DNA of 64,000 nucleotides, taken from positions 1 to 64,000 of the forward strand of contig JBBIJF010000017.1 in assembly GCA_037446115.1 (NCBI GenBank), in the 5' to 3' direction. Numbering within the stretch: position 1 is the stretch's first letter; each line of letters starts with the position of its first letter. Shown piece after piece: positions 6,812-15,896 of the stretch. The stretch is from JANWXD01 sp037446115. GTDB lineage: Bacteria; Acidobacteriota; Terriglobia; Bryobacterales; Bryobacteraceae. The notes under the pieces were generated by a model. That model searched no databases and was not told where the DNA came from. It worked only from the letters and a program-made list of their open reading frames with translations. The translations under genes and the position numbers were made by a program.

Positions 6812-8827
6812 ATGGAAAACCTGGGATCGCTCGCTGTTCTTCTGGCCTTCTGCCTCGGCGTCTACGCCTTCCTGGCCTCCCTCCTCGGCGGGTGGAAAAA
6901 CAGACCGTTTCTGGTGGCCAGCGCCGAACGCTCCGTGCTCGCCATCTGGTTCCTGCTCACCCTGCCCTCCGCCATCCTCGTCACGGCCCTGCTTACGGGC
7001 GACTTCCGGCTGGCGTATGTGGCGGCTCACAGCAACCGCGCCATGCCGGCGCTTTACAAGTTTGCCGCCTGGTGGGGCGGGCAGGAAGGCTCGCTGCTGT
7101 TCTGGAGCTGGCTGCTTTCCTGCTACGCCGCCGTAGTCGTGCTGACGAACCGCCGCAAGCACCGCCGCATCATGCCCTTCGTCACCGCCACCCTGATGGC
7201 CACACAGGTGTTCTTCCTGATCCTGAACGCCTTCGTCGCCAGCCCGTTCCAGGTCCTGGCGGTGGGGCGCGAGGTGACCGCCGTTCCCGACGGCCGCGGC
7301 CTGAATCCGCTGCTTCAGTACTGGGCCATGGCCATGCACCCGCCCACGCTCTATCTCGGCTACGTGGGCTTCGCCGTTCCCTTCGCCTTCGCCATGGGTT
7401 CGCTGATCACGCGGGAGCCCGGCGATGCCTGGATCCACACCACCCGCCGCTGGACGATCGTTACCTGGCTGTTCCAGAGCTGCGGCATCCTGCTCGGCGC
7501 CGGCTGGGCCTATGCCGTGCTCGGCTGGGGCGGTTACTGGGCCTGGGATCCCGTCGAGAATGCTTCACTGCTGCCGTGGCTGACGGCCACCGCCTTCCTG
7601 CACTCGGTGATGATGCAGGAAAAGAAGGGCATGATGAAGGTCTGGAACATGGTGCTGGTCTCGGCCACGTTCTGGCTGTGCATCTTCGGCACCTTCCTGA
7701 CCCGCTCCGGTGTGGTGAGCTCCGTTCACGCCTTCGCCCAGTCGCCCATCGGCAAGTACTTCGTCGTGTTTCTCGGAATCATCTTCGCCGTCGCCGCCTA
7801 CCTCATCCTGGACCGCCTGGATTACCTCAAATCGGAAGCGCGCCTGGAAAGCGTCATCTCCCGCGAATCCAGTTTCCTGTTCAATAATCTGATCCTGGTG
7901 GCAAGCTGCTTTGCCGTGCTCTGGGGCACACTGTTCCCCGTGATCTCGGAGGCGGTCACCGGCGAAAAGATCAGCGTGGACGCTCCCTTCTTCAACCGCG
8001 TCAACGTCCCGATCGGGCTGTTCCTGCTCTTTCTCACCGGAGTGGGTCCCCTGTTTGCCTGGCGCCGGACTTCGCTCGAGGGCCTCCGGCGCAACTTCCT
8101 CTGGCCTTCGGTGGCAGGCCTGGCGTTGATTGCGGTCCTGCTTGTCCTGGGCGTGCGCCACTTCTACGCGCTGGTCTGCTTCGGCTTGTGCCTGTTCGTG
8201 GCCTGGACGATCGTCGCCGAATTTTACAAAGGCGCCCGGGCCATCCGGGCGCGCACCGGGCAGAACTGGATTGCGGCCACGGTCGAGCTCACGCACCGCA
8301 ACACCCGCCGCTACGGCGGCTACGTCGTGCACATGGGCATCGTCTTCATGTTCCTCGGCTTTGCCGGCGCGGCCTTCAACAAGCACTCCACCGTCGAAGT
8401 CCGCATGGGCGACACCTTCCGCATCGGCCGCTACGATCTGCGCGTGCTCGATCTGCGCGAGGGCGACAACGAGAACTACACCTGGCAGCATGCCGTCATC
8501 GAAGTGCGGCACAACGGCCGGCCGGCAGGTACGCTCGAGCCGGAGCGACGCTTCTACAAATCCAGCGAACAGGCCACCTCCGAAGTCGCCATTCGCCGGC
8601 GCCTCAACGAGGACCTGTATCTCAATTACGCCGGCCTCTCCAACGAGGACCCCTCCAAAGCCGTGATTCAGGCCTATGTGTTTCCCCTGGTCTCCTGGAT
8701 CTGGATCGGATCCGCCACGCTCATCTTCGGATCCCTGATCTGCCTGATCCCGAGCAAAGTGCGGCGGGAGTATCCGCGCACTCAGGTGGTCGGCGTCGCG
8801 GAGCGCTATGCGGCGGTTAAAAACTAG
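6812..8827 (+). CDS. ccmF: Haem lyase subunit CcmF
   Basis: A 671-residue polytopic membrane protein of the haem-handling family. The tryptophan-rich periplasmic motif WGGYWAWDPVENAS (about residues 237-250) is diagnostic, and the expected flanking histidines and about fifteen membrane helices can be traced. The C-terminal periplasmic part (about 515-630) contains the usual mixed beta domain before a last helix. CcmF ligates haem from holo-CcmE to CXXCH apocytochromes with CcmH. It starts 9 bp after ccmE and overlaps ccmH by 20 bp, indicating cotranscription. Length matches the family. Confidence 0.95.
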   Translation: MENLGSLAVLLAFCLGVYAFLASLLGGWKNRPFLVASAERSVLAIWFLLTLPSAILVTALLTGDFRLAYVAAHSNRAMPALYKFAAWWGGQEGSLLFWSWLLSCYAAVVVLTNRRKHRRIMPFVTATLMATQVFFLILNAFVASPFQVLAVGREVTAVPDGRGLNPLLQYWAMAMHPPTLYLGYVGFAVPFAFAMGSLITREPGDAWIHTTRRWTIVTWLFQSCGILLGAGWAYAVLGWGGYWAWDPVENASLLPWLTATAFLHSVMMQEKKGMMKVWNMVLVSATFWLCIFGTFLTRSGVVSSVHAFAQSPIGKYFVVFLGIIFAVAAYLILDRLDYLKSEARLESVISRESSFLFNNLILVASCFAVLWGTLFPVISEAVTGEKISVDAPFFNRVNVPIGLFLLFLTGVGPLFAWRRTSLEGLRRNFLWPSVAGLALIAVLLVLGVRHFYALVCFGLCLFVAWTIVAEFYKGARAIRARTGQNWIAATVELTHRNTRRYGGYVVHMGIVFMFLGFAGAAFNKHSTVEVRMGDTFRIGRYDLRVLDLREGDNENYTWQHAVIEVRHNGRPAGTLEPERRFYKSSEQATSEVAIRRRLNEDLYLNYAGLSNEDPSKAVIQAYVFPLVSWIWIGSATLIFGSLICLIPSKVRREYPRTQVVGVAERYAAVKN

Positions 8828-9278
8828 CGCGCTCGTCGTCCTGCTGGCCGCGGCCGCACTGTCGCAGACCGCCTCGCAGCTCCAAAGCGACGCCGTGCGG
8901 CGCGTGGGCGTGCACCTGGCCTGTCTGTGCGGCACCTGCAAAAACACGGTGGCCGACTGCCCCATGCTCGAATGCCACTTTGCCAAACCGGCGCGCGTGC
9001 GGATTGCCTCGCTGCTGGCTCAGGGCAAATCCGACACCGAAATCATCGAGATCTTCGTCAAAGAGTACGGCAAGCAGGTCCTGGCCGTGCCTCCGGCCGA
9101 GGGATTCAACCTGCTGGCCTGGACGATGCCGTTTGTGGCCATCGCCGCCGGCCTGATGCTGATCTGGGTCTTCATCCAGCGCTTCCGCAAACCGCCGACG
9201 GCGCCCTCCGCCGTTCCGGATGAGACGCTGTCGCGCTACCGCGACGAGATCGAAAAGGATCTGGCCCGACTGGACTGA
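8808..9278 (+). CDS. ccmH: CcmH-family protein with five clustered cysteines
   Basis: A 156-residue exported protein: signal or anchor at 4-22, a three-helix CcmH domain (about 25-85) and a membrane helix at about 105-125. The helix-forming part (IASLLAQGKSDTEIIEIFVKEYGKQVLAVPP) matches the family closely. In place of the canonical LRC-x2-CQ there are five cysteines, C39, C41, C44, C51 and C56. CcmH normally reduces or holds the apocytochrome CXXCH thiols for CcmF. The extra cysteines suggest an altered thiol or metal site. Its start overlaps the end of ccmF. Confidence 0.85.
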   Translation: MRRLKTSALVVLLAAAALSQTASQLQSDAVRRVGVHLACLCGTCKNTVADCPMLECHFAKPARVRIASLLAQGKSDTEIIEIFVKEYGKQVLAVPPAEGFNLLAWTMPFVAIAAGLMLIWVFIQRFRKPPTAPSAVPDETLSRYRDEIEKDLARLD

Positions 9279-9682
9279 TGCTGATCGCTGCCTTGCTGCT
9301 GACCGCGGGCGTCATCCTCTACGCCCTCGCCGTACGCCCGCAGGACATCCCGGAGCCCGAGCCGGTCTCCCCCGTCGCGCACCTGGAGGAGCGCAAGGCC
9401 GCCATCTACGAAAACCTGCGCGACCTGCAGTTCGAATACCGCACCGGCAAGCTCTCCGACGAGGACTACCAGCAGACCAAGCTCGATTTGCAACGCGAAC
9501 TGGCCGCCGTGCTCGCCGAAATCGAACGACTCCAGCCGGCCCCCGCCAAACCCAAGGCCCCCCCGCCTCCGCCGGCGAAGCCGCCTGCCGGAAGCACCTG
9601 CGCCCGGTGCGGGGCTCGTTTTGACCGGCCCATGAAATTCTGCGGCGAGTGCGGCGCGCCCCTGACGGGAGTCACCACATGA
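9278..9682 (+). CDS. CcmI-like membrane anchor fused to a zinc ribbon
   Basis: A 134-residue protein. Residues 2-20 form a membrane helix; 33-86 are a charged coiled coil with the pattern of the CcmI/CycH N terminus (IYENLRDLQFEYRTGKLSDEDY); 88-105 are Pro/Ala-rich; 107-130 form a zinc ribbon with C108-x2-C111 and C122-x2-C125. CcmI normally binds apocytochrome c with a long TPR tail, which is absent. The start overlaps the ccmH stop by one base and the end overlaps the next gene by ATGA. A chaperone or scaffold role for the haem lyase is inferred from position. Confidence 0.75.
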   Translation: MLIAALLLTAGVILYALAVRPQDIPEPEPVSPVAHLEERKAAIYENLRDLQFEYRTGKLSDEDYQQTKLDLQRELAAVLAEIERLQPAPAKPKAPPPPPAKPPAGSTCARCGARFDRPMKFCGECGAPLTGVTT

Positions 9683-10667
9683 AACAGATCGCGGCTGCCT
9701 TGTTCCTCGCCGGAGCCGCCTTCGGAGCCGTCGAGGGCGTCGTGGTCAACCGCACCACCGGCAAGCCCCAGCCCGGCGCCACGGTGACGCTCTACAAACT
9801 CGGCGGCGCCGGCATGGAGGCGGTCGAAAGCGTCAAATCCGGGGCAGACGGCCGCTTCCGCATGGACCGTACCCCCGAGGGTCCCCATCTGATCCAGACC
9901 GCCTTCGACGGCGTCACCTACAACCACATGCTGCCTCCGGGCTCGCCGGCCACCGGACTGGAACTCGAGGTGTACAACTCCTCTTCGAGACCGGGCGCGG
10001 CGCGCGTGACCCAACACATGGTGCTGCTCGAACCCTCGGGCGATCAGCTCGCGGTGACCGAAACGCTGATCTTCGAAAACACCGGCAAGCTGGCCTACAA
10101 CGATCCCGAACGCGGTACGCTCCGCCTGTGGATCCCGCCCGGCGCCAGACCTCGCGTGATGGCCACCGCACCGGCGGGCATGCCCATCGAACGCGCCGCC
10201 GAGCCCGCCGGCCCGCCGCAGGTCTACAAAGTGGACTTTCCGATCAAGCCCGGCGAGACCCGCTTTGACATCACCTACAGCGTGCCGCTGGCCAACGCGG
10301 CCGAATTCCGCGGAAAGATTCTGCACCGCGGGACAGTTCGCCTGGTGGCGCCTGCCGGCGTGACCCTGGCCGGGGACGGCATCGAGCTGCTGGGCCGTGA
10401 GCCGCGAACCCAGGCCGCCATTTACTCCATCGAGGGCAACGAGTACGCCGTCCGCATCGAGGGCAGCGGCACTCTGCGTGCAGCGGCGGAGGACAGTGAA
10501 GACTCCGGCCCGGGTCTCCAGCAGATTCTTCCCCGCATCTACGATCGCGCCGCCTGGATCGTCGGACTGGCACTGGCCGCCCTGATGGCCGGCCTGGTTC
10601 TCCTGTACCGCCGCAGCGCCGCCGCGGCCGCCTCCGCTTCTGCGGCGGGCAAGGGCCCACGGCGCGG

Positions 10668-10671
<4 letters not shown>
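9679..10671 (+). CDS. Exported membrane-anchored protein with carboxypeptidase-regulatory-like domain
   Basis: About 330 residues: signal peptide (1-17), an Ig-like carboxypeptidase-regulatory fold (about 18-105, GVVVNRTTGKPQPGATVTLY), a beta-rich middle domain (about 110-275) and a single C-terminal membrane helix (about 292-312) ending in an Ala/Lys/Arg tail. It is embedded in the ccm operon with 4-bp overlaps on both sides, so a job in cytochrome maturation or in the periplasm at the same membrane site is likely, but I do not recognise a specific family. The start is the ATG at 9679. Confidence 0.75.
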
Positions 10672-11365
<694 letters not shown>

Positions 11366-11366
<1 letters not shown>

Positions 11367-12046
11367 TGCGCTTTTTCCGCGAGGCCCTCTCGATCGCCGT
11401 CAAAGACCTGCGCGCGGAAATGCGCACCAAAGAGGCCCTCAACGCCTCCCTGGCCTTCGCCCTGGTGATCCTGCTGCTGTTCAGCTTCGCCTTCGAACCG
11501 ACCGCCGAGCAGACCCGCGAGATCGCCGGCGGGCTGCTGTGGCTCGTCTTCGCCTTTGCCGGAGCCCTGATCTTGAACCGCAGCTTCGTGCGCGAGTTGC
11601 CCAACGACTGCCTGGACGCCCTGGTGGCCTCTCCGGTCTCCGCCGCCGCGCTCTACTTTGGAAAGGCGCTGGCCAGTTTCCTGCTGCTGGCCGCCGTGGA
11701 GCTGGTCGCGCTCCCGGTGTTCGGCGTCTTCTACAACGTGCGCTGGACCGCGCAACTCTGGCCCCTTCTGGCCGTGCTGGCGCTCGGCACCTGGGCGCTG
11801 ACCGTCATCGGCACGATCTTCAGCGCCCTCACCGTGAATCTCCGGCTGCGGGAACTGATGTTGCCGGCGCTGGTCTATCCCCTGCTGGTGCCCGGCCTGA
11901 TGGCGGCCATTCAGTTGACCACGCCGCTGGTGGCCGGCCAGCCCCTGGGCCCCGAACTCTACGACTGGTTGAAGCTGCTGGCCGGATTTGACATCATCTT
12001 CACAGCGCTGTCTCTGGCGCTGGTCGAAACCATCCTGGTGGGGTGA
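11366..12046 (+). CDS. ccmB: Haem exporter permease CcmB
   Basis: A 226-residue inner-membrane protein with about six helices. The N terminus (REALSIAVKDLRAEMRTKEAL) and the motif LNRSFVRELPNDCLDALVASPVS are typical of CcmB. The ATG at 11366 overlaps the ccmA stop; a TTG three bases earlier is also in frame. It pairs with CcmA. Confidence 0.92.
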
Positions 12047-12726
12047 GCATGCGTGAAAAAGTCCTGATCGCACTGGCGGCCCTGGCGGGTTTGCTGTTGG
12101 CGCGCAACCTTTATGTGATGCTGCTCGAGCTTCCCGACGAAGCCGCCCAGGGTGCCATTTACCGCATCATCTTTTTCCACGTCCCGGCGGCCTGGACCGC
12201 CTTTGCGGGCTTCTTTGTCGCCCTGGTGAGCAGCGTCCTCTATCTGATCCGACACAACCTGCGCTACGACGCCCTGGCGGTCTCCGCCACCGAAGTGGGT
12301 CTGGCCTTCGGCGCGGTCAATCTGGTGACGGGCATGATCTGGGGGCGCATCATCTGGGGCATCTGGTGGACCTGGGATGCGCGGCTCACCTCCATGCTGA
12401 TCTGCTGGCTGCTGTACGCCGGCTACCTGATGCTGCGCCGCGCGGTGGACGACCCCACGCAGCGCGCCCGCTTCGCCGCCGTGTTTTCCATCTTCGCGTT
12501 CGTGGATGTCCCGATCGTGTGGTTCTCCATCAAGTGGTGGCGCACCCAGCATCCCGGGCCCGTGGTCTGGGGCGGCGGCTCGATGGATCCGGCCATGTAC
12601 CAGATGCTGTTCTTCAACTGGATCCCGCTGCTGCTTCTGGCCGGCGCCCTCGTGATGGTACGGCTGCGGCAGGAGGAGACGGCGCGCGAGATCGAAGCCC
12701 TGCGCCGGCACGCGCACGCCTTATAA
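12043..12726 (+). CDS. ccmC: Haem-handling protein CcmC
   Basis: A protein of about 225-227 residues with six membrane helices and the tryptophan-rich haem motif WGIWWTWDARLT (about residue 104-115), flanked by the histidine of IIFFHVP and a second histidine further on. CcmC transfers haem to CcmE. The start is GTG 12043, overlapping the ccmB stop, or ATG 12049. Length fits CcmC rather than the longer CcmF. Confidence 0.93.
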   Translation: MSMREKVLIALAALAGLLLARNLYVMLLELPDEAAQGAIYRIIFFHVPAAWTAFAGFFVALVSSVLYLIRHNLRYDALAVSATEVGLAFGAVNLVTGMIWGRIIWGIWWTWDARLTSMLICWLLYAGYLMLRRAVDDPTQRARFAAVFSIFAFVDVPIVWFSIKWWRTQHPGPVVWGGGSMDPAMYQMLFFNWIPLLLLAGALVMVRLRQEETAREIEALRRHAHAL

Positions 12727-12746
12727 CCCTGGGGGAAAGGAGTTCC

Positions 12747-12905
12747 GTGGACGAACGAAATTTTCTGTACATGTTTTACGGTTTTGCCGCTGCCTGGCTC
12801 ATCGTGGTGTTGTACGTCATCGCGCTGGTCCGCCGGGAAAAAGGCCTGCGCCGGCAACTGGACCGGCTCCGGCATATGCTGGAACATCAGGAGAAAAAAC
12901 CATGA
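12747..12905 (+). CDS. ccmD: Small membrane protein, CcmD-like
   Basis: A 52-residue protein starting at GTG 12747, five bases after AAAGGAG. It has one membrane helix (about 7-27, YMFYGFAAAWLIVVLYVIALV) followed by a short basic coiled coil. Size, topology and position straight after ccmC are those of CcmD, which helps release holo-CcmE. CcmD is too short and variable for sequence alone to prove the call. Its stop overlaps the next start. Confidence 0.8.
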   Translation: MDERNFLYMFYGFAAAWLIVVLYVIALVRREKGLRRQLDRLRHMLEHQEKKP

Positions 12906-14248
12906 GCCGCAGAGAACTGTTGCGCAAGACCGCGGGCGGCGCCGTGGCCGGGCTCAGCGCAGCCCGCGCGCTCCAGGCGCAGGAACGCGCCGAGCGCGCC
13001 GTGCGCGGCTTGCCTTCCCCCAAGATCCGCGACATCCAGGTGATTAACACCGCCCCGGCCGGGCTGCGCCTCACCGTCGTCAAGGTCATCACCGATCAGG
13101 ACGGCCTCTACGGCTACGGCTGCGCCACCTTCACCCAGCGCGCCGATCTGGTCGGCCCGGCCGTCGAACGCTACCTCAAGCCGCTGCTGCTCGGTAAGCC
13201 CGCCGACCGCATCGAAGACATCTGGCAGGCCTGTTACAACAGCTCCTACTGGCGCAACGGTCCGGTCCTGAACAACGCCATTAGCGGCGTGGACATGGCC
13301 CTGTGGGACATCAAGGGGCGCCAGTCGGGGATGCCTGTCTATCAACTCCTGGGCGGCAAGTGCCGCGAGGCCGCCGACTGCTACGCTCACGCCGGCGGCG
13401 CCGAAATTCCCGAAGTCCTCGACAACGCCCGCCGCTGGATGGCTCAGGGCTTCCGCCACGTGCGCCTTCAGGTGGGCGTGCCCGGGATGGCCGGCTACGG
13501 GGCCGCGCGCGGCCAGGCCAAAGTCGAGGCGCTCCACGATGGGCCCGTCTTCGAACCCGCCGCCTACATCCGGCGCACCCTGCGCCTGCTCGAAGAGGCC
13601 CGCAAGCAGCTCGGCGAGGAGATCGAGCTCCTCCACGACGTCCACGAGCGCGTCACGCCCACCCAGGCCCTCCAGTTCTGTAAAGACGTCGAGCGGTTCC
13701 GTCTCTTTTTCTTCGAAGACCCCTTCTCGCCGGAGGACATCGGCTGGTACCGCATCCTGCGCCGCCAGTGCTCCACTCCGATTGCGATGGGCGAGCTGTT
13801 CAACAGCCCTCACGAGTGGACGCCCCTGATCGCCGAACGGCTCATTGATTACATCCGCATGCATGTCTCGCAAATGGGAGGCCTGACGCCCGCGCGCAAA
13901 GTCGCCGCCTTTGCGGAAATCTTCGGCGTTAAGACCGCCTGGCACGGCCCCGGCGACGTCTCGCCCATCGGCCACGCCTGCAACATCGCTCTCGATCTGG
14001 CCTGCTGGAATTTCGGCATTCAGGAATACACGCCCTTCAACGAGCGCACCCAGGAGGTCTTCCGCGGCTGCCCCGTGATGAAGAACGGCTACCTCTGGGC
14101 CAACGAAGCGCCCGGCTGGGGCATCGAAGTGGATGAAAAAGCCGCAGCCAAATATCCCTTCGGCAGCTTCGAGCAGGGCGAGCGCCGGCGGCTCAACGGC
14201 GGCTGGGGCGAGATCCGCCGCCGCGACGGCACCATCATCAAGCAATGA
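12902..14248 (+). CDS. Mannonate-dehydratase-like enolase superfamily enzyme with Tat-type leader
   Basis: A 448-residue protein. It opens with a twin-arginine leader (SRRELLRKTAGGAVAG, Ala-rich to about 26), then the enolase-superfamily capping domain and barrel. Metal and catalytic positions are visible: HDVHE (near 246), FEDPF (near 274), MGELFNS (near 299) and the GIQEY segment (near 376), all as in the ManD/RspA group. Such enzymes dehydrate D-mannonate or D-gluconate, but many RspA-like members have no known substrate. It overlaps the CcmD-like gene by ATGA, so it is probably cotranscribed with the ccm genes although no cytochrome role is expected. Confidence 0.85.
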   Translation: MSRRELLRKTAGGAVAGLSAARALQAQERAERAVRGLPSPKIRDIQVINTAPAGLRLTVVKVITDQDGLYGYGCATFTQRADLVGPAVERYLKPLLLGKPADRIEDIWQACYNSSYWRNGPVLNNAISGVDMALWDIKGRQSGMPVYQLLGGKCREAADCYAHAGGAEIPEVLDNARRWMAQGFRHVRLQVGVPGMAGYGAARGQAKVEALHDGPVFEPAAYIRRTLRLLEEARKQLGEEIELLHDVHERVTPTQALQFCKDVERFRLFFFEDPFSPEDIGWYRILRRQCSTPIAMGELFNSPHEWTPLIAERLIDYIRMHVSQMGGLTPARKVAAFAEIFGVKTAWHGPGDVSPIGHACNIALDLACWNFGIQEYTPFNERTQEVFRGCPVMKNGYLWANEAPGWGIEVDEKAAAKYPFGSFEQGERRRLNGGWGEIRRRDGTIIKQ

Positions 14249-14314
14249 GCGGCGAGGAGGCCTCGCGCGGGACTTATCGGCGGCTTGTTGTGCCGTCAGC
14301 GCCGCACCCAAACA

Positions 14315-14530
14315 TCAGTAACACTGGCAATCAAAAGACCAACTGAACTGCGTTCCGTTGTCGCATTCCGTTATCAAAACGTCGCAGTACGGACGGCTAT
14401 AACCGCCAGCGGCCAGTGCTTGGTGGACCCGCAGTGCCAAGAGATAGCGTATCACAGCGGCTCTGGCGGAAATTGCAGCTATGAGGCCTACCAGTTCTAC
14501 TGCGGCTACGAGAGCGCTAGCCCAAACAAA
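14315..14530. pseudogene. Broken Cys-rich peptide gene, halves on opposite strands
   Basis: On the minus strand 14315-14410 encodes a tail beginning YCDVLITEC and ending CQCY before a stop, like the YCDGWWQFC...SSCY tail of the peptide at 15506-15769. On the plus strand 14426-14503 encodes PQCQEIAYH...GGNC...YQFYC, like that peptide's PECQYVTYA...GGC...YQQYC. The two halves therefore appear in opposite orientation. Either an internal segment inverted or one match is chance. No sound start codon with a ribosome site is visible in either frame. The rest of the 14249-14574 gap shows nothing else. Confidence 0.4.
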
Positions 14531-14574
14531 GGCGGCGCGCGTCAACAAATTCTCGACCGTCGTCGTCCACCCCT

Positions 14575-15483
14575 CTACTGGCCTAATTCGGCGAGAATCG
14601 GAGAAGACACTCGCCCGTCGGTGGCAAAGAAGAAAAACAATGTGCCCTCCGCCACCACGGCCTGACCGCCGACCACAAAAGGACGGAACCTCCATCGGCG
14701 CACCGCCGCCTCCACCGCTGCCACTGCTTCCGGATTCCCGCTGATCTTTTCCACGTGCTCCACCCGTCCTTGCGTGTTCACGATGAGCCTGACATGCGCC
14801 CGCGTCTCCGACGTCACGGGCCTCCCGCCAAGGTCCGGTAGAGCGAATTGGAGCAGATTTCGCGCCATCGCCGCAGGGGTCACAAGATAGCGGCCGTTTC
14901 GCAGGGGAAGCGGTTCGGTTACTTTTGCAACCGGCTCGGACCTCATCAGCACCGAGATCGGGCTCCAGTTTTTTCCTGCCGCACCCGGGTGCCGCAGCTT
15001 ATCGTTGTGAACGACCAGCGCGTCCCCGCTCACCGTTGCCGCAGCCACCATGGTCCCCCGTCGCTCGATTTTGACGGCGGTGCCCGCAGGCACTGTACCC
15101 CGCACGACCAGGGCGGTATCCGGGCGGCTCGTCCCCGTTACCCGAATCCGGCGCTTGGAGACCTCCACGAAGTGTTCAGGTACGTTCTCGATCCCTTCGA
15201 TCAGGCGCAGCGGAGCAGCCGGTCCCTTGGCGATCACCGCCTCGCCGATCGCAAAAACCGCCTCCGGCGCATCGTCGGCGGCGAGCCCGACCACGTACTC
15301 TCTCCCTGGGTCTGCCGCAGCGAGCTCCACGGTTAGAGTTCGCTCGAGAAGCGGCACCTGAATCTTCCGGTACTTCCACGTCCATTCGCGGCGCTGGGCC
15401 GTCTGGGCAGGCATCCCGAATGCGACCACAGCCAGCGAACCGGCGACCGCCAAAGCAACCCCCCGGTGCTGGGCGTATGACAC
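14575..15483 (-). CDS. Exported protein with TonB C-terminal-like domain
   Basis: About 302 residues if begun at GTG 15483: signal peptide (about 8-28), an undetermined middle with VVRGTVPAGTAVKIERRG (an outer-membrane-factor-like beta stretch), and a TonB C-terminal-like fold at the end (VRLIVNTQGRVEHVEKISGNPEAVAAVEAAVRRWRFRPF, about 240-280). No membrane helix is retained after cleavage, so it is unlike a classical energy-transducing TonB. A much better start, ATG 15496 with AGGAGG 6 bp before, is out of frame by one base because of the G run that follows it; deleting one G would join it to the signal peptide. It follows the peptide gene by a few bases. Confidence 0.7.
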   Translation of the reverse strand: MSYAQHRGVALAVAGSLAVVAFGMPAQTAQRREWTWKYRKIQVPLLERTLTVELAAADPGREYVVGLAADDAPEAVFAIGEAVIAKGPAAPLRLIEGIENVPEHFVEVSKRRIRVTGTSRPDTALVVRGTVPAGTAVKIERRGTMVAAATVSGDALVVHNDKLRHPGAAGKNWSPISVLMRSEPVAKVTEPLPLRNGRYLVTPAAMARNLLQFALPDLGGRPVTSETRAHVRLIVNTQGRVEHVEKISGNPEAVAAVEAAVRRWRFRPFVVGGQAVVAEGTLFFFFATDGRVSSPILAELGQ

Positions 15484-15505
15484 CTCTGAACCCCATGGTT
15501 TCCTC

Positions 15506-15769
15506 CTAATAGCAACTCGAGGAACCTCGATAGGTCTCTCCCAACTCTGACACACAGAACTGCCACCAACCGTCGCAGTACACACCTGCTTCGCAGTATT
15601 GCTGGTATACGACCATGATGCAACCTCCGCTAACCTGCTCGGCATAAGTCACGTACTGACATTCAGGGGGAGGTATCTCCTGCCCTGCCGTCAGAGCCCC
15701 GGCTGTAGCAGCGAGAATGATGGCCGGCTCCCAGCCTGCTTTGCATCCTCCCGACCTCCCTGGCCCCAT
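15506..15769 (-). CDS. Small secreted Cys-rich peptide
   Basis: Up to 87 residues. A hydrophobic leader (AIILAATAGALTAGQ) precedes a short mature part with seven cysteines and many Tyr/Trp: PPPECQYVTYAEQ, GGC, YQQYC, YCDGWWQFC and a terminal SCY. The in-frame ATG at 15769 has no ribosome site. ATG 15746 has GGGAGG just upstream but lies one base out of frame with the leader, so a single-base insertion may have damaged the start. It sits immediately before the TonB-like gene (its stop overlaps that gene's ribosome site). Family not recognised; a disulfide-rich exported peptide is the plain reading. Confidence 0.5.
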   Translation of the reverse strand: MGPGRSGGCKAGWEPAIILAATAGALTAGQEIPPPECQYVTYAEQVSGGCIMVVYQQYCEAGVYCDGWWQFCVSELGETYRGSSSCY

Positions 15770-15784
15770 TCTAAGACCATTTTT

Positions 15785-15813
15785 TTGTCAAGACTATTCT
15801 CAAAACATATAAT
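15785..15813 (+). promoter_or_regulatory. Strong sigma70-type promoter, plus strand
   Basis: TTGTCA (15785-15790), exactly 17 bp, then a perfect TATAAT (15808-15813). Transcription should begin near 15820 and run toward the ZIP gene at 16073, leaving a leader of about 250 nt. It is the best consensus promoter in the window. Confidence 0.6.
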
Positions 15814-15826
15814 CTTGGCTGCCAAG
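15814..15826. promoter_or_regulatory. Operator-like palindrome at the start site
   Basis: CTTGGC-t-GCCAAG is a perfect 6-bp inverted repeat touching the -10 box and covering the expected start of transcription from the promoter at 15785-15813. This is where a repressor would bind; which one is unknown. Confidence 0.45.
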
Positions 15827-15896
15827 CAGTTACAACCTGGCCGCACGTGCACCGCGTCGGGCGGGAGCTTGTCGTCGGCTCGTTGTCTGCGTTACG

